Shown in pieces: positions 34,304-42,890 of a DNA stretch of 64,000 nucleotides. Origin of the DNA: Erysipelotrichaceae bacterium (GTDB lineage: Bacteria; Bacillota_I; Bacilli_A; Erysipelotrichales; Erysipelotrichaceae); contig JAFRVK010000047.1 of NCBI GenBank assembly GCA_017441765.1, positions 1 to 64,000 of the forward strand. Reading direction: 5' to 3'. The notes beneath the pieces were generated by a model that saw only the letters and a list, made by a program, of their open reading frames with translations, did no database searches and had not been told where the DNA came from. The stretch's first letter is position 1. Each line of letters opens with the position of its first letter. Made by a program: the position numbers and the translations under genes.

Positions 34304-35092
34304 ATGGAAAAGAAACTGTTCGGTTATCCGCAATTTGATGAAAACGGCGAAGAGATCCTGACGACTTATGACAATGAATACAGTGAAATGATGATGGATG
34401 TCCGCGTCTATCGTATGAAAGCCGGCGAAAAAAGAACGTTCTGCCGCACAGGAGAAGAAACAGCGCTGCTTTTGCTTTCCGGAGATGTCGTTTTCTGTTA
34501 TGAGGGAAAGTGTGAGAAGGCACATCGTCAGGATGTATTTACAGACGGACCTTTTGCTTTGCATGTCTGCAGCGGCAAGGAAGTTAAGGTAAAAGCGGAA
34601 AGCCCCGTTGAATTACTTGTGCAGCGCACAAAAAACGAGACAGAATTTGAAAGCAGACTCTACCTGCCGGAAGATGCGCCTTGGTCCTATTCCTGTGTCG
34701 GAAAGTTCGGCAATGTTGCGAAAAGAAGAGTCAACACGATCATCGACAAAGAGATCTCTCCTTCTTCCAATATGGTGCTGGGAGAAGTGCTGAACGACAG
34801 AGGCAACTGGTCAGGCTATCTTCCTCACAGACATCCTCAGCCGGAACTGTATTATTTCAAGTTTGATCGGCCGGAAGGTTTCGGTGCCAGCTTTATCGGT
34901 GATCAGGTCTTCAAGAGCGTCGATAATTCTTTCTCAGCCATTTCTCCGCAGGAACTGCATCCTCAGGCAGTCGCTCCGGGATTCCAGATGTATACCTGCT
35001 GGATGATCCGGCATCTTGATGGCGATCCATGGTTGCAGACGACCAGAAACGAGGATGAGAAATATCTCTGGCTGCATGAGGCGGAGTTTTAA
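34304..35092 (+). CDS. IolB-like 5-deoxy-glucuronate isomerase family cupin
   Basis: A bicupin of 262 aa in the IolB/KduI family. The metal site is YLPHRHPQPELYYFKF with His175, His177 and Glu181, and a further His in ELHPQAVAPGFQMY; YTCWMIRHLDGDPW follows as in IolB. IolB converts 5-deoxy-glucuronate to 2-deoxy-5-keto-gluconate in inositol breakdown; KduI acts on 5-keto-4-deoxyuronate. No iolE, iolD or iolG is near, but an IolC-like kinase is 20 kb away. In this operon a KduI-like role on a deoxy-uronate is at least as likely as IolB. Starts one base after the transketolase stop. Confidence 0.85.
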   Translation: MEKKLFGYPQFDENGEEILTTYDNEYSEMMMDVRVYRMKAGEKRTFCRTGEETALLLLSGDVVFCYEGKCEKAHRQDVFTDGPFALHVCSGKEVKVKAESPVELLVQRTKNETEFESRLYLPEDAPWSYSCVGKFGNVAKRRVNTIIDKEISPSSNMVLGEVLNDRGNWSGYLPHRHPQPELYYFKFDRPEGFGASFIGDQVFKSVDNSFSAISPQELHPQAVAPGFQMYTCWMIRHLDGDPWLQTTRNEDEKYLWLHEAEF

Positions 35093-35094
35093 AT

Positions 35095-35514
35095 ATGGAA
35101 TACAAAAGATTTGATAAAGTCATCGTCGTCCGGATGGACAGAGGTGAAGAGATCGTTGAAAAGCTGAAGGAACTGGCTTTGAAGGAGAATGTCCGATTAG
35201 CCAACATCAACGCGTTGGGTGCTGTCGATGATTTTACGGTCGGAGCGTATGATGTCAAGGAACAGAAATACAATTCCAATCGTTTTCAGGGTGTCTATGA
35301 GATCGTTTCTCTGACGGGGTCAATCAATACGATGAATGATGAATACTATTCTCATCTGCATATGTCTGCTGCAGATGAGACAGGAAAAACGGTCGGAGGG
35401 CACCTCAATGAAGCGCACATTTCAGCGACCTGCGAGATGTTTGTCTGGCTTATTGACGGTGAAGTAGACCGTTATAAGGATGAGGAAACAGGACTGAATC
35501 TGTTCCGGTTCTGA
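35095..35514 (+). CDS. PPC (DUF296) domain protein
   Basis: A 139-aa single PPC/DUF296 domain, fold shared by bacterial trimeric proteins and plant AT-hook regulators. VVRMDRGEEIVEKLKELALKENV, ANINALGAVDDFTVGAYD, GVYEIVSLTGSINT, HLHMSAAD and GGHLNEAHISATCEMFVW are the conserved blocks; the His-rich HLHMS/GGHLNEAHIS cluster may bind a metal. It begins two bases after the IolB-like gene and ends the operon before a strong terminator. Function is unknown; linkage to sugar-acid genes suggests a small-molecule enzyme or sensor. Confidence 0.85.
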   Translation: MEYKRFDKVIVVRMDRGEEIVEKLKELALKENVRLANINALGAVDDFTVGAYDVKEQKYNSNRFQGVYEIVSLTGSINTMNDEYYSHLHMSAADETGKTVGGHLNEAHISATCEMFVWLIDGEVDRYKDEETGLNLFRF

Positions 35515-35545
35515 CAGATAGAGCTTTTATGAGAACGTGATAAAA

Positions 35546-35570
35546 AACCTTCGCTGCCATGGCGAAGGTT
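35546..35570 (+). terminator. Terminator of the uronate operon
   Basis: AACCTTCGC (35546-35554) and GCGAAGGTT (35562-35570) pair around a 7-base loop, preceded by an A run and followed by T-G-T. It closes the series that starts at uxaC and can also work for the convergent nitroreductase. Confidence 0.8.
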
Positions 35571-35596
35571 TGTAATGAGTAAGAAACAGATTTCAA

Positions 35597-36112
35597 TTAA
35601 AGGATACTGACGTTCTTCTCAAAGTCGAAGAAATGCTGCTGCTTGGTCGTGTCCGGATGACCGATCGCAATCGCAATACGGAAGGAATAGCCTTCCGGAA
35701 TCTGCAGCTTTCTGTCGTATTCCGCTTTCTTGTCCCCGTTGAGAACTTTCTTGACACAGCCGATGACCAGGCTTCCCAAACCAAGAGACTTGGCAGCCAG
35801 ATGGATATTTTCAACAGCGATACCGGCATCGACATCGCTCCAGCCGAAAGTGTCTTCACCGGAAAGATACATCACGAGCGGAGCATCATAATAAAATGTC
35901 GTTTCCGCTTCGGGATTAAGATCGTTCTGGATCTCGCGGTTGACAGGGTCGTTTCCTTTGACAACGGTGAAATGGATCTCCTGCCGGTTGGTTGCGGTCG
36001 GAGCCATGAGCCCTGCTTCGATGAGAGTCTTGCAGTCTTCTTCCGATACCGGTTCTGCCGTGTATTTGCGGATCGAGCTTCGTTCGCTGATTGTTTTGAT
36101 TGTTTCGTTCAT
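35597..36112 (-). CDS. Nitroreductase family protein
   Basis: FMN-dependent nitroreductase-fold protein of 171 aa. SERSSIRKYTAEPVSEED is the FMN-binding start (RSSIRKY), LMAPTATNRQEIHFTVV contacts flavin, and the C-terminal GLGSLVIGCVKKVL is the conserved end of the fold. Start chosen at ATG 36112, preceded by AGAGGTA; a longer frame to 36184 would run into the neighbouring operon spacing and has no ribosome site. Convergent with the PPC gene. It may reduce quinones or nitro compounds; the physiological substrate is unknown. Probably transcribed after pepF (59 bases upstream). Confidence 0.88.
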   Translation of the reverse strand: MNETIKTISERSSIRKYTAEPVSEEDCKTLIEAGLMAPTATNRQEIHFTVVKGNDPVNREIQNDLNPEAETTFYYDAPLVMYLSGEDTFGWSDVDAGIAVENIHLAAKSLGLGSLVIGCVKKVLNGDKKAEYDRKLQIPEGYSFRIAIAIGHPDTTKQQHFFDFEKNVSIL

Positions 36113-36171
36113 TGTGTTACCTCTTTCCCTCAGTATAACAAAATCACATTTCACAGAAAGAAATAAGCATC

Positions 36172-37929
36172 TTACGCTTCGCAAAGCGCAATGAACTCAT
36201 CGATTTCATCCGCAAGTATCTGAAGCGATGCGCGCCAGAATTCCTTGTCGGTTAGATCGATGCCCGCAACAGCGGCTGCCCCTTCGACAGTCGTAGTTCC
36301 GGTCGCTTTCAGCAGCGTCTTGTAGAGAGGAACGAAGGATTCGCCTTCCTTGAGGTATTTTGCGTAGAGTCCTCTGGCAAACAGGCCTCCGAAGGCATAT
36401 GGGAAGTTGTAGAAGCTGAGATGACCGCTGTAGTAATGGCTCTTGCAGCACCACATATAAGGATGCAGATAGTTATAATCGAGACCGTCGCCATAGGCTT
36501 TCTTCTGTGCCTCCAGCATCAGTTCGCACAGTCTGTCCGCAAACATGAATTCGTTTTCCCGGTTCTCGAATACCGCCGTTTCAAACAGATATCTTGAATA
36601 GATATCGCAGATGATCTGGGCCGCATCCTGAAGCTGGTTCTCGATCAGAGCTCTTCTGGCGATCGGGTCTTTTTCCATGGAGATCGCCGCATTCATGGCG
36701 ACGACTTCATTGAATGTCGAAGCGGTCTCCGCTACCGGCATGGAGACATCCCGGTTCATCAGGCTGTTGTCCTTCAGGCAGTGGTTATGGAATGCATGAC
36801 CCAGTTCATGGGCCAGGGTGATCACATCGCCTAAAGCGCCTCCGAAATTGGTCAGGATACGGCTTTGGCCAACGGTTTCCAGTCCTGCGCAGAAGGCACC
36901 GCCTACCTTGCCATCATGAGGATAGAAATCGATCCAGGCTTCATCGAACGCCCGGGCGATCATCGCAGTCTCTTCTTCATCAAACGTAGAGAACAGCTCG
37001 ACCAGATAGTTTCTGGCATCTTCGGTCGTATATTCCTTGTCGTTGCCTTTCAATGGCGCAAACATTTCATAGAATGGCAGACCGTTTTCATAGCCAAGCA
37101 GTCTGGCTTTTGCTTTCATGTATTCCCAGAATTTGGGAAGATACTCTTCCATCGCTCCAAGCAAAGCATCCAGAGTCTCCTTCTTCATGTGGGCATCCTT
37201 CAGTGTTTCATCCAATGGCGACTCGTAGCCTCTGAGCTGGCAGTGCCGGATGACTTCCATCTTGATGGAATTCAAAGAGAACGCAATCGCATCCCTGATA
37301 CGGTCATAGGACTTGAGTTCCGCTTCATAGGCAGCCTTTCTTACCGCAGGATCGGGATCATAGGCCAGATTGCGGATATCGGAAAGGTTGGTCGTTTCTC
37401 CGTTATACTCCACCGGAACCGTCGAGGTCAGAAAGCCCTGCAGGTCCGACCAGGCGGAAGAACCGGAGATCTCGTAGAGACTGATGACTTTTTCAACTTC
37501 CGGAGATAACGTGTATTTTGCTTCTTCCTTGATGTTGCTGAGGAAGAATTCGTGTTCCTTCAGTAACGGATCGGAGTCGATGATCTGCTGCAGGTCATTC
37601 AAAGAAGCGATATACTGGACCAGTGCTGTTCTTGGAACAGCCATTGCCGACATTTTTCCAGAGAGCCTTCCCATAATGGAAGCAGCCTGTATATCCGATG
37701 TATTCGTCGCCTGGCTCAAAGAAACAAAGGAGAACAGATCGGATACCTTTGCGATCAGTTTCTGATTCAGCGTGATCGCTTTGACCAGTACGTCTTTCGG
37801 GTTTCCTTTCAGATCGGCAGCGAAGTCAGCGAACTCTTTGATCAGCCGATCGAGTTCAGCTTCATCTGCCGTAAATTTAGGATCATCATATCCTTTGTAA
37901 AGCACATCCAATGACCATTCTTTATTCAT
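36172..37929 (-). CDS. pepF: Oligoendopeptidase F
   Basis: Cytosolic M3B metallopeptidase of 585 aa that cuts oligopeptides. The zinc site HELGHAFH is near residues 373-380, with the third ligand Glu in AETASTFNEVVA about 30 residues later. SLDVLYKGYDDPKF opens the protein and the helical N-domain follows. AGGAG lies upstream of ATG 37929 (GAGAAGGAGTTTTAACT). A TATAAT -10 lies at 37954-37959, immediately beside a 15-base palindrome that may be an operator. Length is close to PepF of lactobacilli (about 600 aa). Confidence 0.94.
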   Translation of the reverse strand: MNKEWSLDVLYKGYDDPKFTADEAELDRLIKEFADFAADLKGNPKDVLVKAITLNQKLIAKVSDLFSFVSLSQATNTSDIQAASIMGRLSGKMSAMAVPRTALVQYIASLNDLQQIIDSDPLLKEHEFFLSNIKEEAKYTLSPEVEKVISLYEISGSSAWSDLQGFLTSTVPVEYNGETTNLSDIRNLAYDPDPAVRKAAYEAELKSYDRIRDAIAFSLNSIKMEVIRHCQLRGYESPLDETLKDAHMKKETLDALLGAMEEYLPKFWEYMKAKARLLGYENGLPFYEMFAPLKGNDKEYTTEDARNYLVELFSTFDEEETAMIARAFDEAWIDFYPHDGKVGGAFCAGLETVGQSRILTNFGGALGDVITLAHELGHAFHNHCLKDNSLMNRDVSMPVAETASTFNEVVAMNAAISMEKDPIARRALIENQLQDAAQIICDIYSRYLFETAVFENRENEFMFADRLCELMLEAQKKAYGDGLDYNYLHPYMWCCKSHYYSGHLSFYNFPYAFGGLFARGLYAKYLKEGESFVPLYKTLLKATGTTTVEGAAAVAGIDLTDKEFWRASLQILADEIDEFIALCEA

Positions 37930-37953
37930 AGTTAAAACTCCTTCTCGCTTTGA

Positions 37954-37973
37954 ATTATAACACTAATAGTGTT
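37954..37973. promoter_or_regulatory. pepF -10 box and adjacent 15-bp palindrome
   Basis: Minus-strand TATAAT (37954-37959) is followed upstream by AACACTA-A-TAGTGTT (37959-37973), a perfect palindrome placed where it would block RNA polymerase. It lies in the gap between divergent pepF and GH2 genes. The binding protein is unknown. Confidence 0.4.
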
Positions 37974-38033
37974 TCTTTTCTTCTTGCATGAATCGGCCAT
38001 GTTAGAATGAAGAAAAGAACACGGAGACAAAAA

Positions 38034-40361
38034 ATGATAAGTCTGAATGATAACTGGCAGTTTACGGAAAACTGGAACGAAGAGTTTCTGAATGGAAGCG
38101 ACAAGGATACAGAAACGGTACGCATCCCGCATACGGTAAAGATGCTGCCGCTGCATTATATCGATTCCGTTGATTATCAGATGATCAGCGGATATCGAAG
38201 AAAGATCATGATCCCTGCGGAAGCAGAAGGGAAAAGGGTCTTTCTGCAGTTTGACGGAGCCGCACATATCGCGACTGTTTATGTCGATGGAAAAGAGCTG
38301 TATAACCACAAAGGAGGATACACGGCATTCCGGGTGGAGATCACCGATCATGTGAAAGCAGGTACAGAATGTGAGGTCGCTGTACGTCTGGATTCGACAG
38401 AAAACCCGACGATACCGCCATTCGGTTATGTGATCGATTACCTGACTTACGGAGGCATCTACCGTCCGGTCTGGCTGGATATCAGGGAACAGGAATATAT
38501 CTCGGATGTTTTCGTTACGACACCGGAAAAAAATACCGTTCATCTTGAGATTACGACCGCAAGCGAGCGGAAACTGAATAAAACGATACGCATCAAGACA
38601 CTTGATGACGAGGTCCTTTATGAAACAGAGACGGATCGGGATGAAATCAAGTTCAAAGTCGAGGGAGTCAGGGAATGGAGCGTTGACGACCCGAAACTCT
38701 ACCTGTGTGAAGTTTCTTTAGAGAACGGTTCAAAGAAAGAAGTGCGCTTCGGTTTCCGTACGATACGTTTCAAGGCAGACGGTTTCTATCTCAATGGCAA
38801 GCGCCTGGTCATGCGGGGTCTCGATCGACACCAGTGCTATCCGTATGTCGGTTATGCGGTCAGCGATCCATTACAGAAAGAAGATGCCAGGATTCTGAAA
38901 AAGGAACTGTGCTGCAACGCGGTACGGACTTCCCATTATCCGCAATCTCAGGCGTTTATCGATGCCTGTGACGAACTGGGCCTTCTGGTCTTTACCGAGA
39001 TTCCGGGCTGGCAGCACATCGGTGACGAGAACTGGAAAGAGGTCGCCTGCCAGAATGTCGAGGAGATGGTCCTGCAGTACCGCAATCATCCGTCCATCGT
39101 GCTTTGGGGTGTCCGTATCAATGAAAGCCAGGATGATGATGAATTCTATACCAGGACCAACGCGATCAGCCATCTTCTGGATCCGAGCCGTCCGACTTCA
39201 GGTGTCCGTTATATCCTGAAATCTTCCCTGCTGGAAGATGTCTATGCCTATAATGATTTTTCGCACACAGGAGACAATCCGCCGGTCAGGAAGAAGAAAG
39301 ATGTCACGACCGACATGAGCAAAGCCCTTCTGATCACGGAAGCCTGCGGACACATGTATCCGACGAAATCGTTCGACAAATGGTCCGACCGTCAGGAACA
39401 TGCCCTGAGGCACGCCAGAGTCATGAACGGAGCGATGGGCAGCGGCGAACACGCAGGTGTCATCCAGTGGTGCATGTTCGATTACGCGACACACAAGGAT
39501 TTCGGCAGCGGCGACCGGATCTGCTATCATGGCGTTCTGGACAGTTTCCGCAATCCGAAGACGGCTGCCTATGTCTATGCGATACAGGGAGAAGAAGAGG
39601 ATGTCCTGGAAACATCTTCACCGATGGATATCGGTGATTATCCCGGAGGTCGTCTGGGCGATTTCTATGTCTTCTCCAACGCGGATAGCGTCAAGCTGTA
39701 TAAGAATGACGGTTTCATCAAAGAGTACCGCAGAAGCCGTTTTAGGGCTTTAAATCACGGGCCATTGCTGATTGATGACCTGATCGGCGATCTGATCCGT
39801 ACGAACGAAGGCTACGACAAAGCCGAGGCCAAAGCGATTCATGACAGTCTGCAGCTGTTAAGAAAACACGGAACAGAGAATGTTCCGATGATTCATAAAC
39901 TGAAAATCCTCCGATGGATGAAAAAATACAATATCTCTGAAAAAACATTGACAGATCTTTATGGCAAATATGTCGGCAACTGGGGAGGAGAATCCACGGT
40001 CTGGAGACTGGATGCGATCAAAGACGGGAAGGTCGTGAAAACAAAAATCATAAGTCCGAACCATGATCTGCATCTGGAGGTCAAGAGCTCTTCCTGTGTC
40101 CTGAAAGAAGGAGATACTTATGATATGGCTGCCATCCGGATCCGGGTCCTGGACGGCAACGGAAACATCACCCCGTACGCACAGCTGCCGATATCATACC
40201 GTGTCGAAGGAGACATCGAAATCGTCGGGCCATCCGTTTCGGTTGCCGAAGGAGGAATGACGGGAACCTATGTCAGAACAGTTGGCAGAAAGGGCAAAGG
40301 AAAACTGAGCATCCACACGGATGGACTTGAGGACGTGGTTATCGATTTTGTGATCGATTAA
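38034..40361 (+). CDS. Glycoside hydrolase family 2 enzyme
   Basis: A 775-aa GH2 protein, cytosolic (no signal peptide). N-terminal jelly roll: DNWQFTENW, RIPHTVK, YRRKIMIP, FDGAAHIATVYVDG. Immunoglobulin-like domain about residues 170-260 ending GFRTIRFKADGFYLNGK. The catalytic barrel has RTSHYPQS, the acid/base Glu364 in RINES and the nucleophile Glu436 in LLITEACGH. WCMFDYATHKDFGSGDR is a conserved beta-galactosidase-like segment. The N-x-K pair diagnostic of beta-glucuronidases is not visible, so beta-galactosidase or a related activity is more likely. Start ATG 38034 follows GGAG; an ATG at 38007 lacks one. Residues from about 650 form an extra C-terminal Ig-like domain. Confidence 0.92.
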   Translation: MISLNDNWQFTENWNEEFLNGSDKDTETVRIPHTVKMLPLHYIDSVDYQMISGYRRKIMIPAEAEGKRVFLQFDGAAHIATVYVDGKELYNHKGGYTAFRVEITDHVKAGTECEVAVRLDSTENPTIPPFGYVIDYLTYGGIYRPVWLDIREQEYISDVFVTTPEKNTVHLEITTASERKLNKTIRIKTLDDEVLYETETDRDEIKFKVEGVREWSVDDPKLYLCEVSLENGSKKEVRFGFRTIRFKADGFYLNGKRLVMRGLDRHQCYPYVGYAVSDPLQKEDARILKKELCCNAVRTSHYPQSQAFIDACDELGLLVFTEIPGWQHIGDENWKEVACQNVEEMVLQYRNHPSIVLWGVRINESQDDDEFYTRTNAISHLLDPSRPTSGVRYILKSSLLEDVYAYNDFSHTGDNPPVRKKKDVTTDMSKALLITEACGHMYPTKSFDKWSDRQEHALRHARVMNGAMGSGEHAGVIQWCMFDYATHKDFGSGDRICYHGVLDSFRNPKTAAYVYAIQGEEEDVLETSSPMDIGDYPGGRLGDFYVFSNADSVKLYKNDGFIKEYRRSRFRALNHGPLLIDDLIGDLIRTNEGYDKAEAKAIHDSLQLLRKHGTENVPMIHKLKILRWMKKYNISEKTLTDLYGKYVGNWGGESTVWRLDAIKDGKVVKTKIISPNHDLHLEVKSSSCVLKEGDTYDMAAIRIRVLDGNGNITPYAQLPISYRVEGDIEIVGPSVSVAEGGMTGTYVRTVGRKGKGKLSIHTDGLEDVVIDFVID

Positions 40362-40401
40362 AGGATTATAATAGAATCAGCAAACAGAAGGAGAGACTGT
40401 T

Positions 40402-40812
40402 ATGAAAAGAATCAGAATTACCATGATTTTATTATCACTGATCGCGTTGCTGCTGAGCGGATGCGGTGGCGCCAAGTTTGATATCACTTCATCTTCCAAA
40501 AACGCCAAGATCAAGATCAACGACGTGGAAGATGGAACCTACGCGGAAATCTCGACGATGTCGGTATCCAAAGGGAAGACGGTTCATGTGGAATCTTCTT
40601 TGAATAAAGGAAAACTGAAGATCGAATTCTGCGAAGCGATCGATATTTCGACAGGAGACGAACCTAACGAATATGTAGCCGGCGCTATCATTGAGACGGT
40701 AGAGATCGGCCCGGGAGAAACGCTTGAAGTGTCGCTTGATTCCGGAGAATATCTGTTGCAGCTGACGACGATCGGCCAGACCGAAGGAACGGTACAGATC
40801 AATATCAATTAG
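40402..40812 (+). CDS. Small secreted lipoprotein, unknown
   Basis: A 136-aa lipoprotein. Residues 1-21 are the signal with lipobox LLSGC. The mature part (FDITSSSKNAKIKINDVEDGTYAEISTMSV) looks all-beta, with alternating hydrophobic residues and a regular ending GEYLLQLTTIGQTEGTVQI, suggesting a small beta-sandwich. AAGGAGAG lies upstream and a TATAAT at 40367-40372 may be its own promoter just after the GH2 stop. I do not recognise a family. No catalytic motif is visible. Confidence 0.7.
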   Translation: MKRIRITMILLSLIALLLSGCGGAKFDITSSSKNAKIKINDVEDGTYAEISTMSVSKGKTVHVESSLNKGKLKIEFCEAIDISTGDEPNEYVAGAIIETVEIGPGETLEVSLDSGEYLLQLTTIGQTEGTVQININ

Positions 40813-40845
40813 ATAAACGCATCAAACCACAGAAAGAAGATCCGG

Positions 40846-41382
40846 ATGGAACGGGCAAAGGAACTGTTTCTTTATTATTGCGGAAATCAGTATTTTATGG
40901 ATCTCAACGGAGATGGAAACGAATACCGCGGGTATCAGATCTCCAAAGAAAAGGAAGAAGAATGGCGCAAGGAATATCTGGATCAGTTCCTGGTTCAAAA
41001 GTGCTATGGAAGGGAAGCGTTACGTTCATACGCAAACGCAGTAAAGTTCCTGAAAAGCAAGAGATGCGATAATAACGGAAAGGAATACCTGCATTATCCG
41101 CTTAGATCCGACTGGCTGGATGATGTGACGATTCTGTTTATGCTTCCATACAGTTTTCAACTGGCAGAGAAAAGGACAGAAAAGAGAAGTCTTTCAAAAG
41201 AGGAAATCAAAAACTATCTGCTGGTTCTGGATGGATATATCGAAGAGGTACAGAAACGGGTGGAAGACGGAACGATCACCCGGGCAGAGGATTATACCTT
41301 GCAGGAATTCTCTGATCCGACATATGTCGCGAAGTATCTGAAAGATCTTCGACAGGATTGGAACAGACTGACAGATATGTAA
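40846..41382 (+). CDS. Hypothetical protein, unknown family
   Basis: A 178-aa soluble protein, rich in Lys, Glu, Tyr and predicted mostly helical. It contains DLNGDGNEY near residue 20, which looks like a Ca-binding DxNxDG loop but is isolated, and a central WLDDVTILFMLPYSF stretch. No family recognised. It starts 33 bases after the lipoprotein gene, with no terminator between, so both may be one transcript ending at the hairpin 41381-41402. Ribosome site is weak (AAAGAAG). Codon use looks like that of the neighbouring genes. Confidence 0.6.
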   Translation: MERAKELFLYYCGNQYFMDLNGDGNEYRGYQISKEKEEEWRKEYLDQFLVQKCYGREALRSYANAVKFLKSKRCDNNGKEYLHYPLRSDWLDDVTILFMLPYSFQLAEKRTEKRSLSKEEIKNYLLVLDGYIEEVQKRVEDGTITRAEDYTLQEFSDPTYVAKYLKDLRQDWNRLTDM

Positions 41383-41402
41383 AGAAGCTGAAAAGCTTCT
41401 TT
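41381..41402 (+). terminator. Rho-independent terminator
   Basis: AAAGAAGCT (41381-41389), loop GAAA, AGCTTCTTT (41394-41402) then more T residues. It begins at the stop codon of the hypothetical gene. Confidence 0.85.
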
Positions 41403-41479
41403 TTATCAACGCTGATCTTTTATATATGACGGTTTGCCGTGGCAGGTCCATGATCTGACGCAGGAACAACAGTCAGAAT

Positions 41480-42769
41480 CTAAGAATCCGTATAATGATA
41501 GCTGTTCAGCCTTCTGCCAAAAATCAGACACACCGCGATTCCGGCAATACCCAGGACAAACATCATCAGTGCTGCTCCTGAGCCTTTTCCAACGCCAAAG
41601 AGCTTCGTAAGAAACGCATTGGAAGCGTTCGCTGCCATCAATGGCTCTGCGAACTCATCGGTCAGAAAGCCTCCCAGAAACAGACCCAAAGGAATCGTAA
41701 AGAACTGGAAGGTGTTACGGCAGGCATAGACCCTTCCCATCAGATGGACTGGAATCAGGTTTTTCATGATGACATTCTCGTTGGCGCTCATGATCGGCAC
41801 AAGGATCCAACCCAGAACCTGACCGACGCACCACACGACAGGGTTGCGGGAAAAAGCCAGAAAGAAATTCTCGGTGCCAAGCGCAAACAGCATCGTCAGA
41901 TAGATGACCTTTACTCTGTTTTTCGGTTTGGGCATCACTGTAGCGATCACGCTTCCGACGACCATCGCGATTCCTGCACAGGATGTCACGATGCCCAGTA
42001 TGGCATTTCCTCCTCTGGGATTTGGAATGATCAAAGCAGGCAGTACTGCATCAAACGCGGAAGCGATCAGATTGACGCCCGACATAAACAGCATGATATC
42101 AAGAATCAGCCTGTTCTCTTTCAGAAACAGAAGGCCTTCTTTCGTGAGCTCAAGGATGCTTTTATGATTTTTATTCTCATCCGAAACATTTGGGATCCTA
42201 ATAAACAGTAGCAAGATTCCAAACGCCAGAACAAACGTGATCAGATCCGCCGCGATCGCTCCTTCCAGTCCGGCAAAGCCATAGAGCATCGAAGAAATCA
42301 GCGGACTTCCCACAGAAATGACCGATCTGGACAGATACTGAAGCGCACTGGACTTTTGATAGTATTCCTTTGGCGTCAGCACGGTATAGGCGACTTCCGA
42401 AGCAGGCTGCTGAATGGTATTCATCAGACCGGAAAGAAGATTCAAGGCATAGAGATGCCAGCCCATAAGAAGATCGTTTCGATATAAAACAAAAACAGTA
42501 ATCGTACACAATGCCGCAAACACATCGCAGAACAGCATCGTCCGTTTCTTGTCGAAGCGATCTGATAGAGCCCCGGCAAAGATACTCATCACGACATAGG
42601 GAAGGTAAGTACAGATGGCTAAGGCCGCCGTACTTAAGGCCGAACCGGTCTTTTCGTAAAGCCACAGCGTCAGCGCAAACGCCGTGATGCTGCTGCCAAG
42701 CTGCGAAAGACTCTGGGTGATCCAGAGGGCATAGAATTTTTTCAATCCGTTTCCGTTGCTTTCAGACAT
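41480..42769 (-). CDS. MFS transporter (macrolide-efflux-like)
   Basis: Twelve-helix major facilitator of 429 aa. FYALWITQSLSQLGSSITAFAL is the first helix pattern typical of the MefA/DHA3 drug-efflux subgroup, SDRFDKKRTMLFCD the conserved loop 2-3 motif (normally G-x-L-a-D-r), and VYACRNTFQFFTIPLGLFLGG appears in the second half. The subgroup exports macrolides and other compounds but many members are uncharacterised. It reads away from the UTRA-only gene across a 121-base gap. Resistance cannot be concluded from sequence. Confidence 0.88.
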   Translation of the reverse strand: MSESNGNGLKKFYALWITQSLSQLGSSITAFALTLWLYEKTGSALSTAALAICTYLPYVVMSIFAGALSDRFDKKRTMLFCDVFAALCTITVFVLYRNDLLMGWHLYALNLLSGLMNTIQQPASEVAYTVLTPKEYYQKSSALQYLSRSVISVGSPLISSMLYGFAGLEGAIAADLITFVLAFGILLLFIRIPNVSDENKNHKSILELTKEGLLFLKENRLILDIMLFMSGVNLIASAFDAVLPALIIPNPRGGNAILGIVTSCAGIAMVVGSVIATVMPKPKNRVKVIYLTMLFALGTENFFLAFSRNPVVWCVGQVLGWILVPIMSANENVIMKNLIPVHLMGRVYACRNTFQFFTIPLGLFLGGFLTDEFAEPLMAANASNAFLTKLFGVGKGSGAALMMFVLGIAGIAVCLIFGRRLNSYHYTDS

Positions 42770-42838
42770 CTAACCCTCATTATAAACGAAGAAAGGGGTT
42801 GTTAAAATAAGACATTTTCTGATTTATAGGAGCAAAGC

Positions 42839-42890
42839 GGTATATATCACTTCACAAAAGTGGTATGGTTATGGTATCAAAGGTATATAC
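42839..42890 (+). promoter_or_regulatory. Control region of the UTRA-only/GntR genes
   Basis: GGTATATA at 42839-42846 and AGGTATATAC at 42881-42890 are half- and near-full HutC-type operator sequences (core GTATATAC). The second overlaps the ribosome-binding region of the gene at 42891, consistent with autoregulation. Confidence 0.45.

Noticed and set aside
36865-37509. Plus-strand frame of 214 codons opposite pepF.
   Set aside because: pepF carries the HELGH zinc site over this stretch; the opposite frame has no ribosome site or domain.
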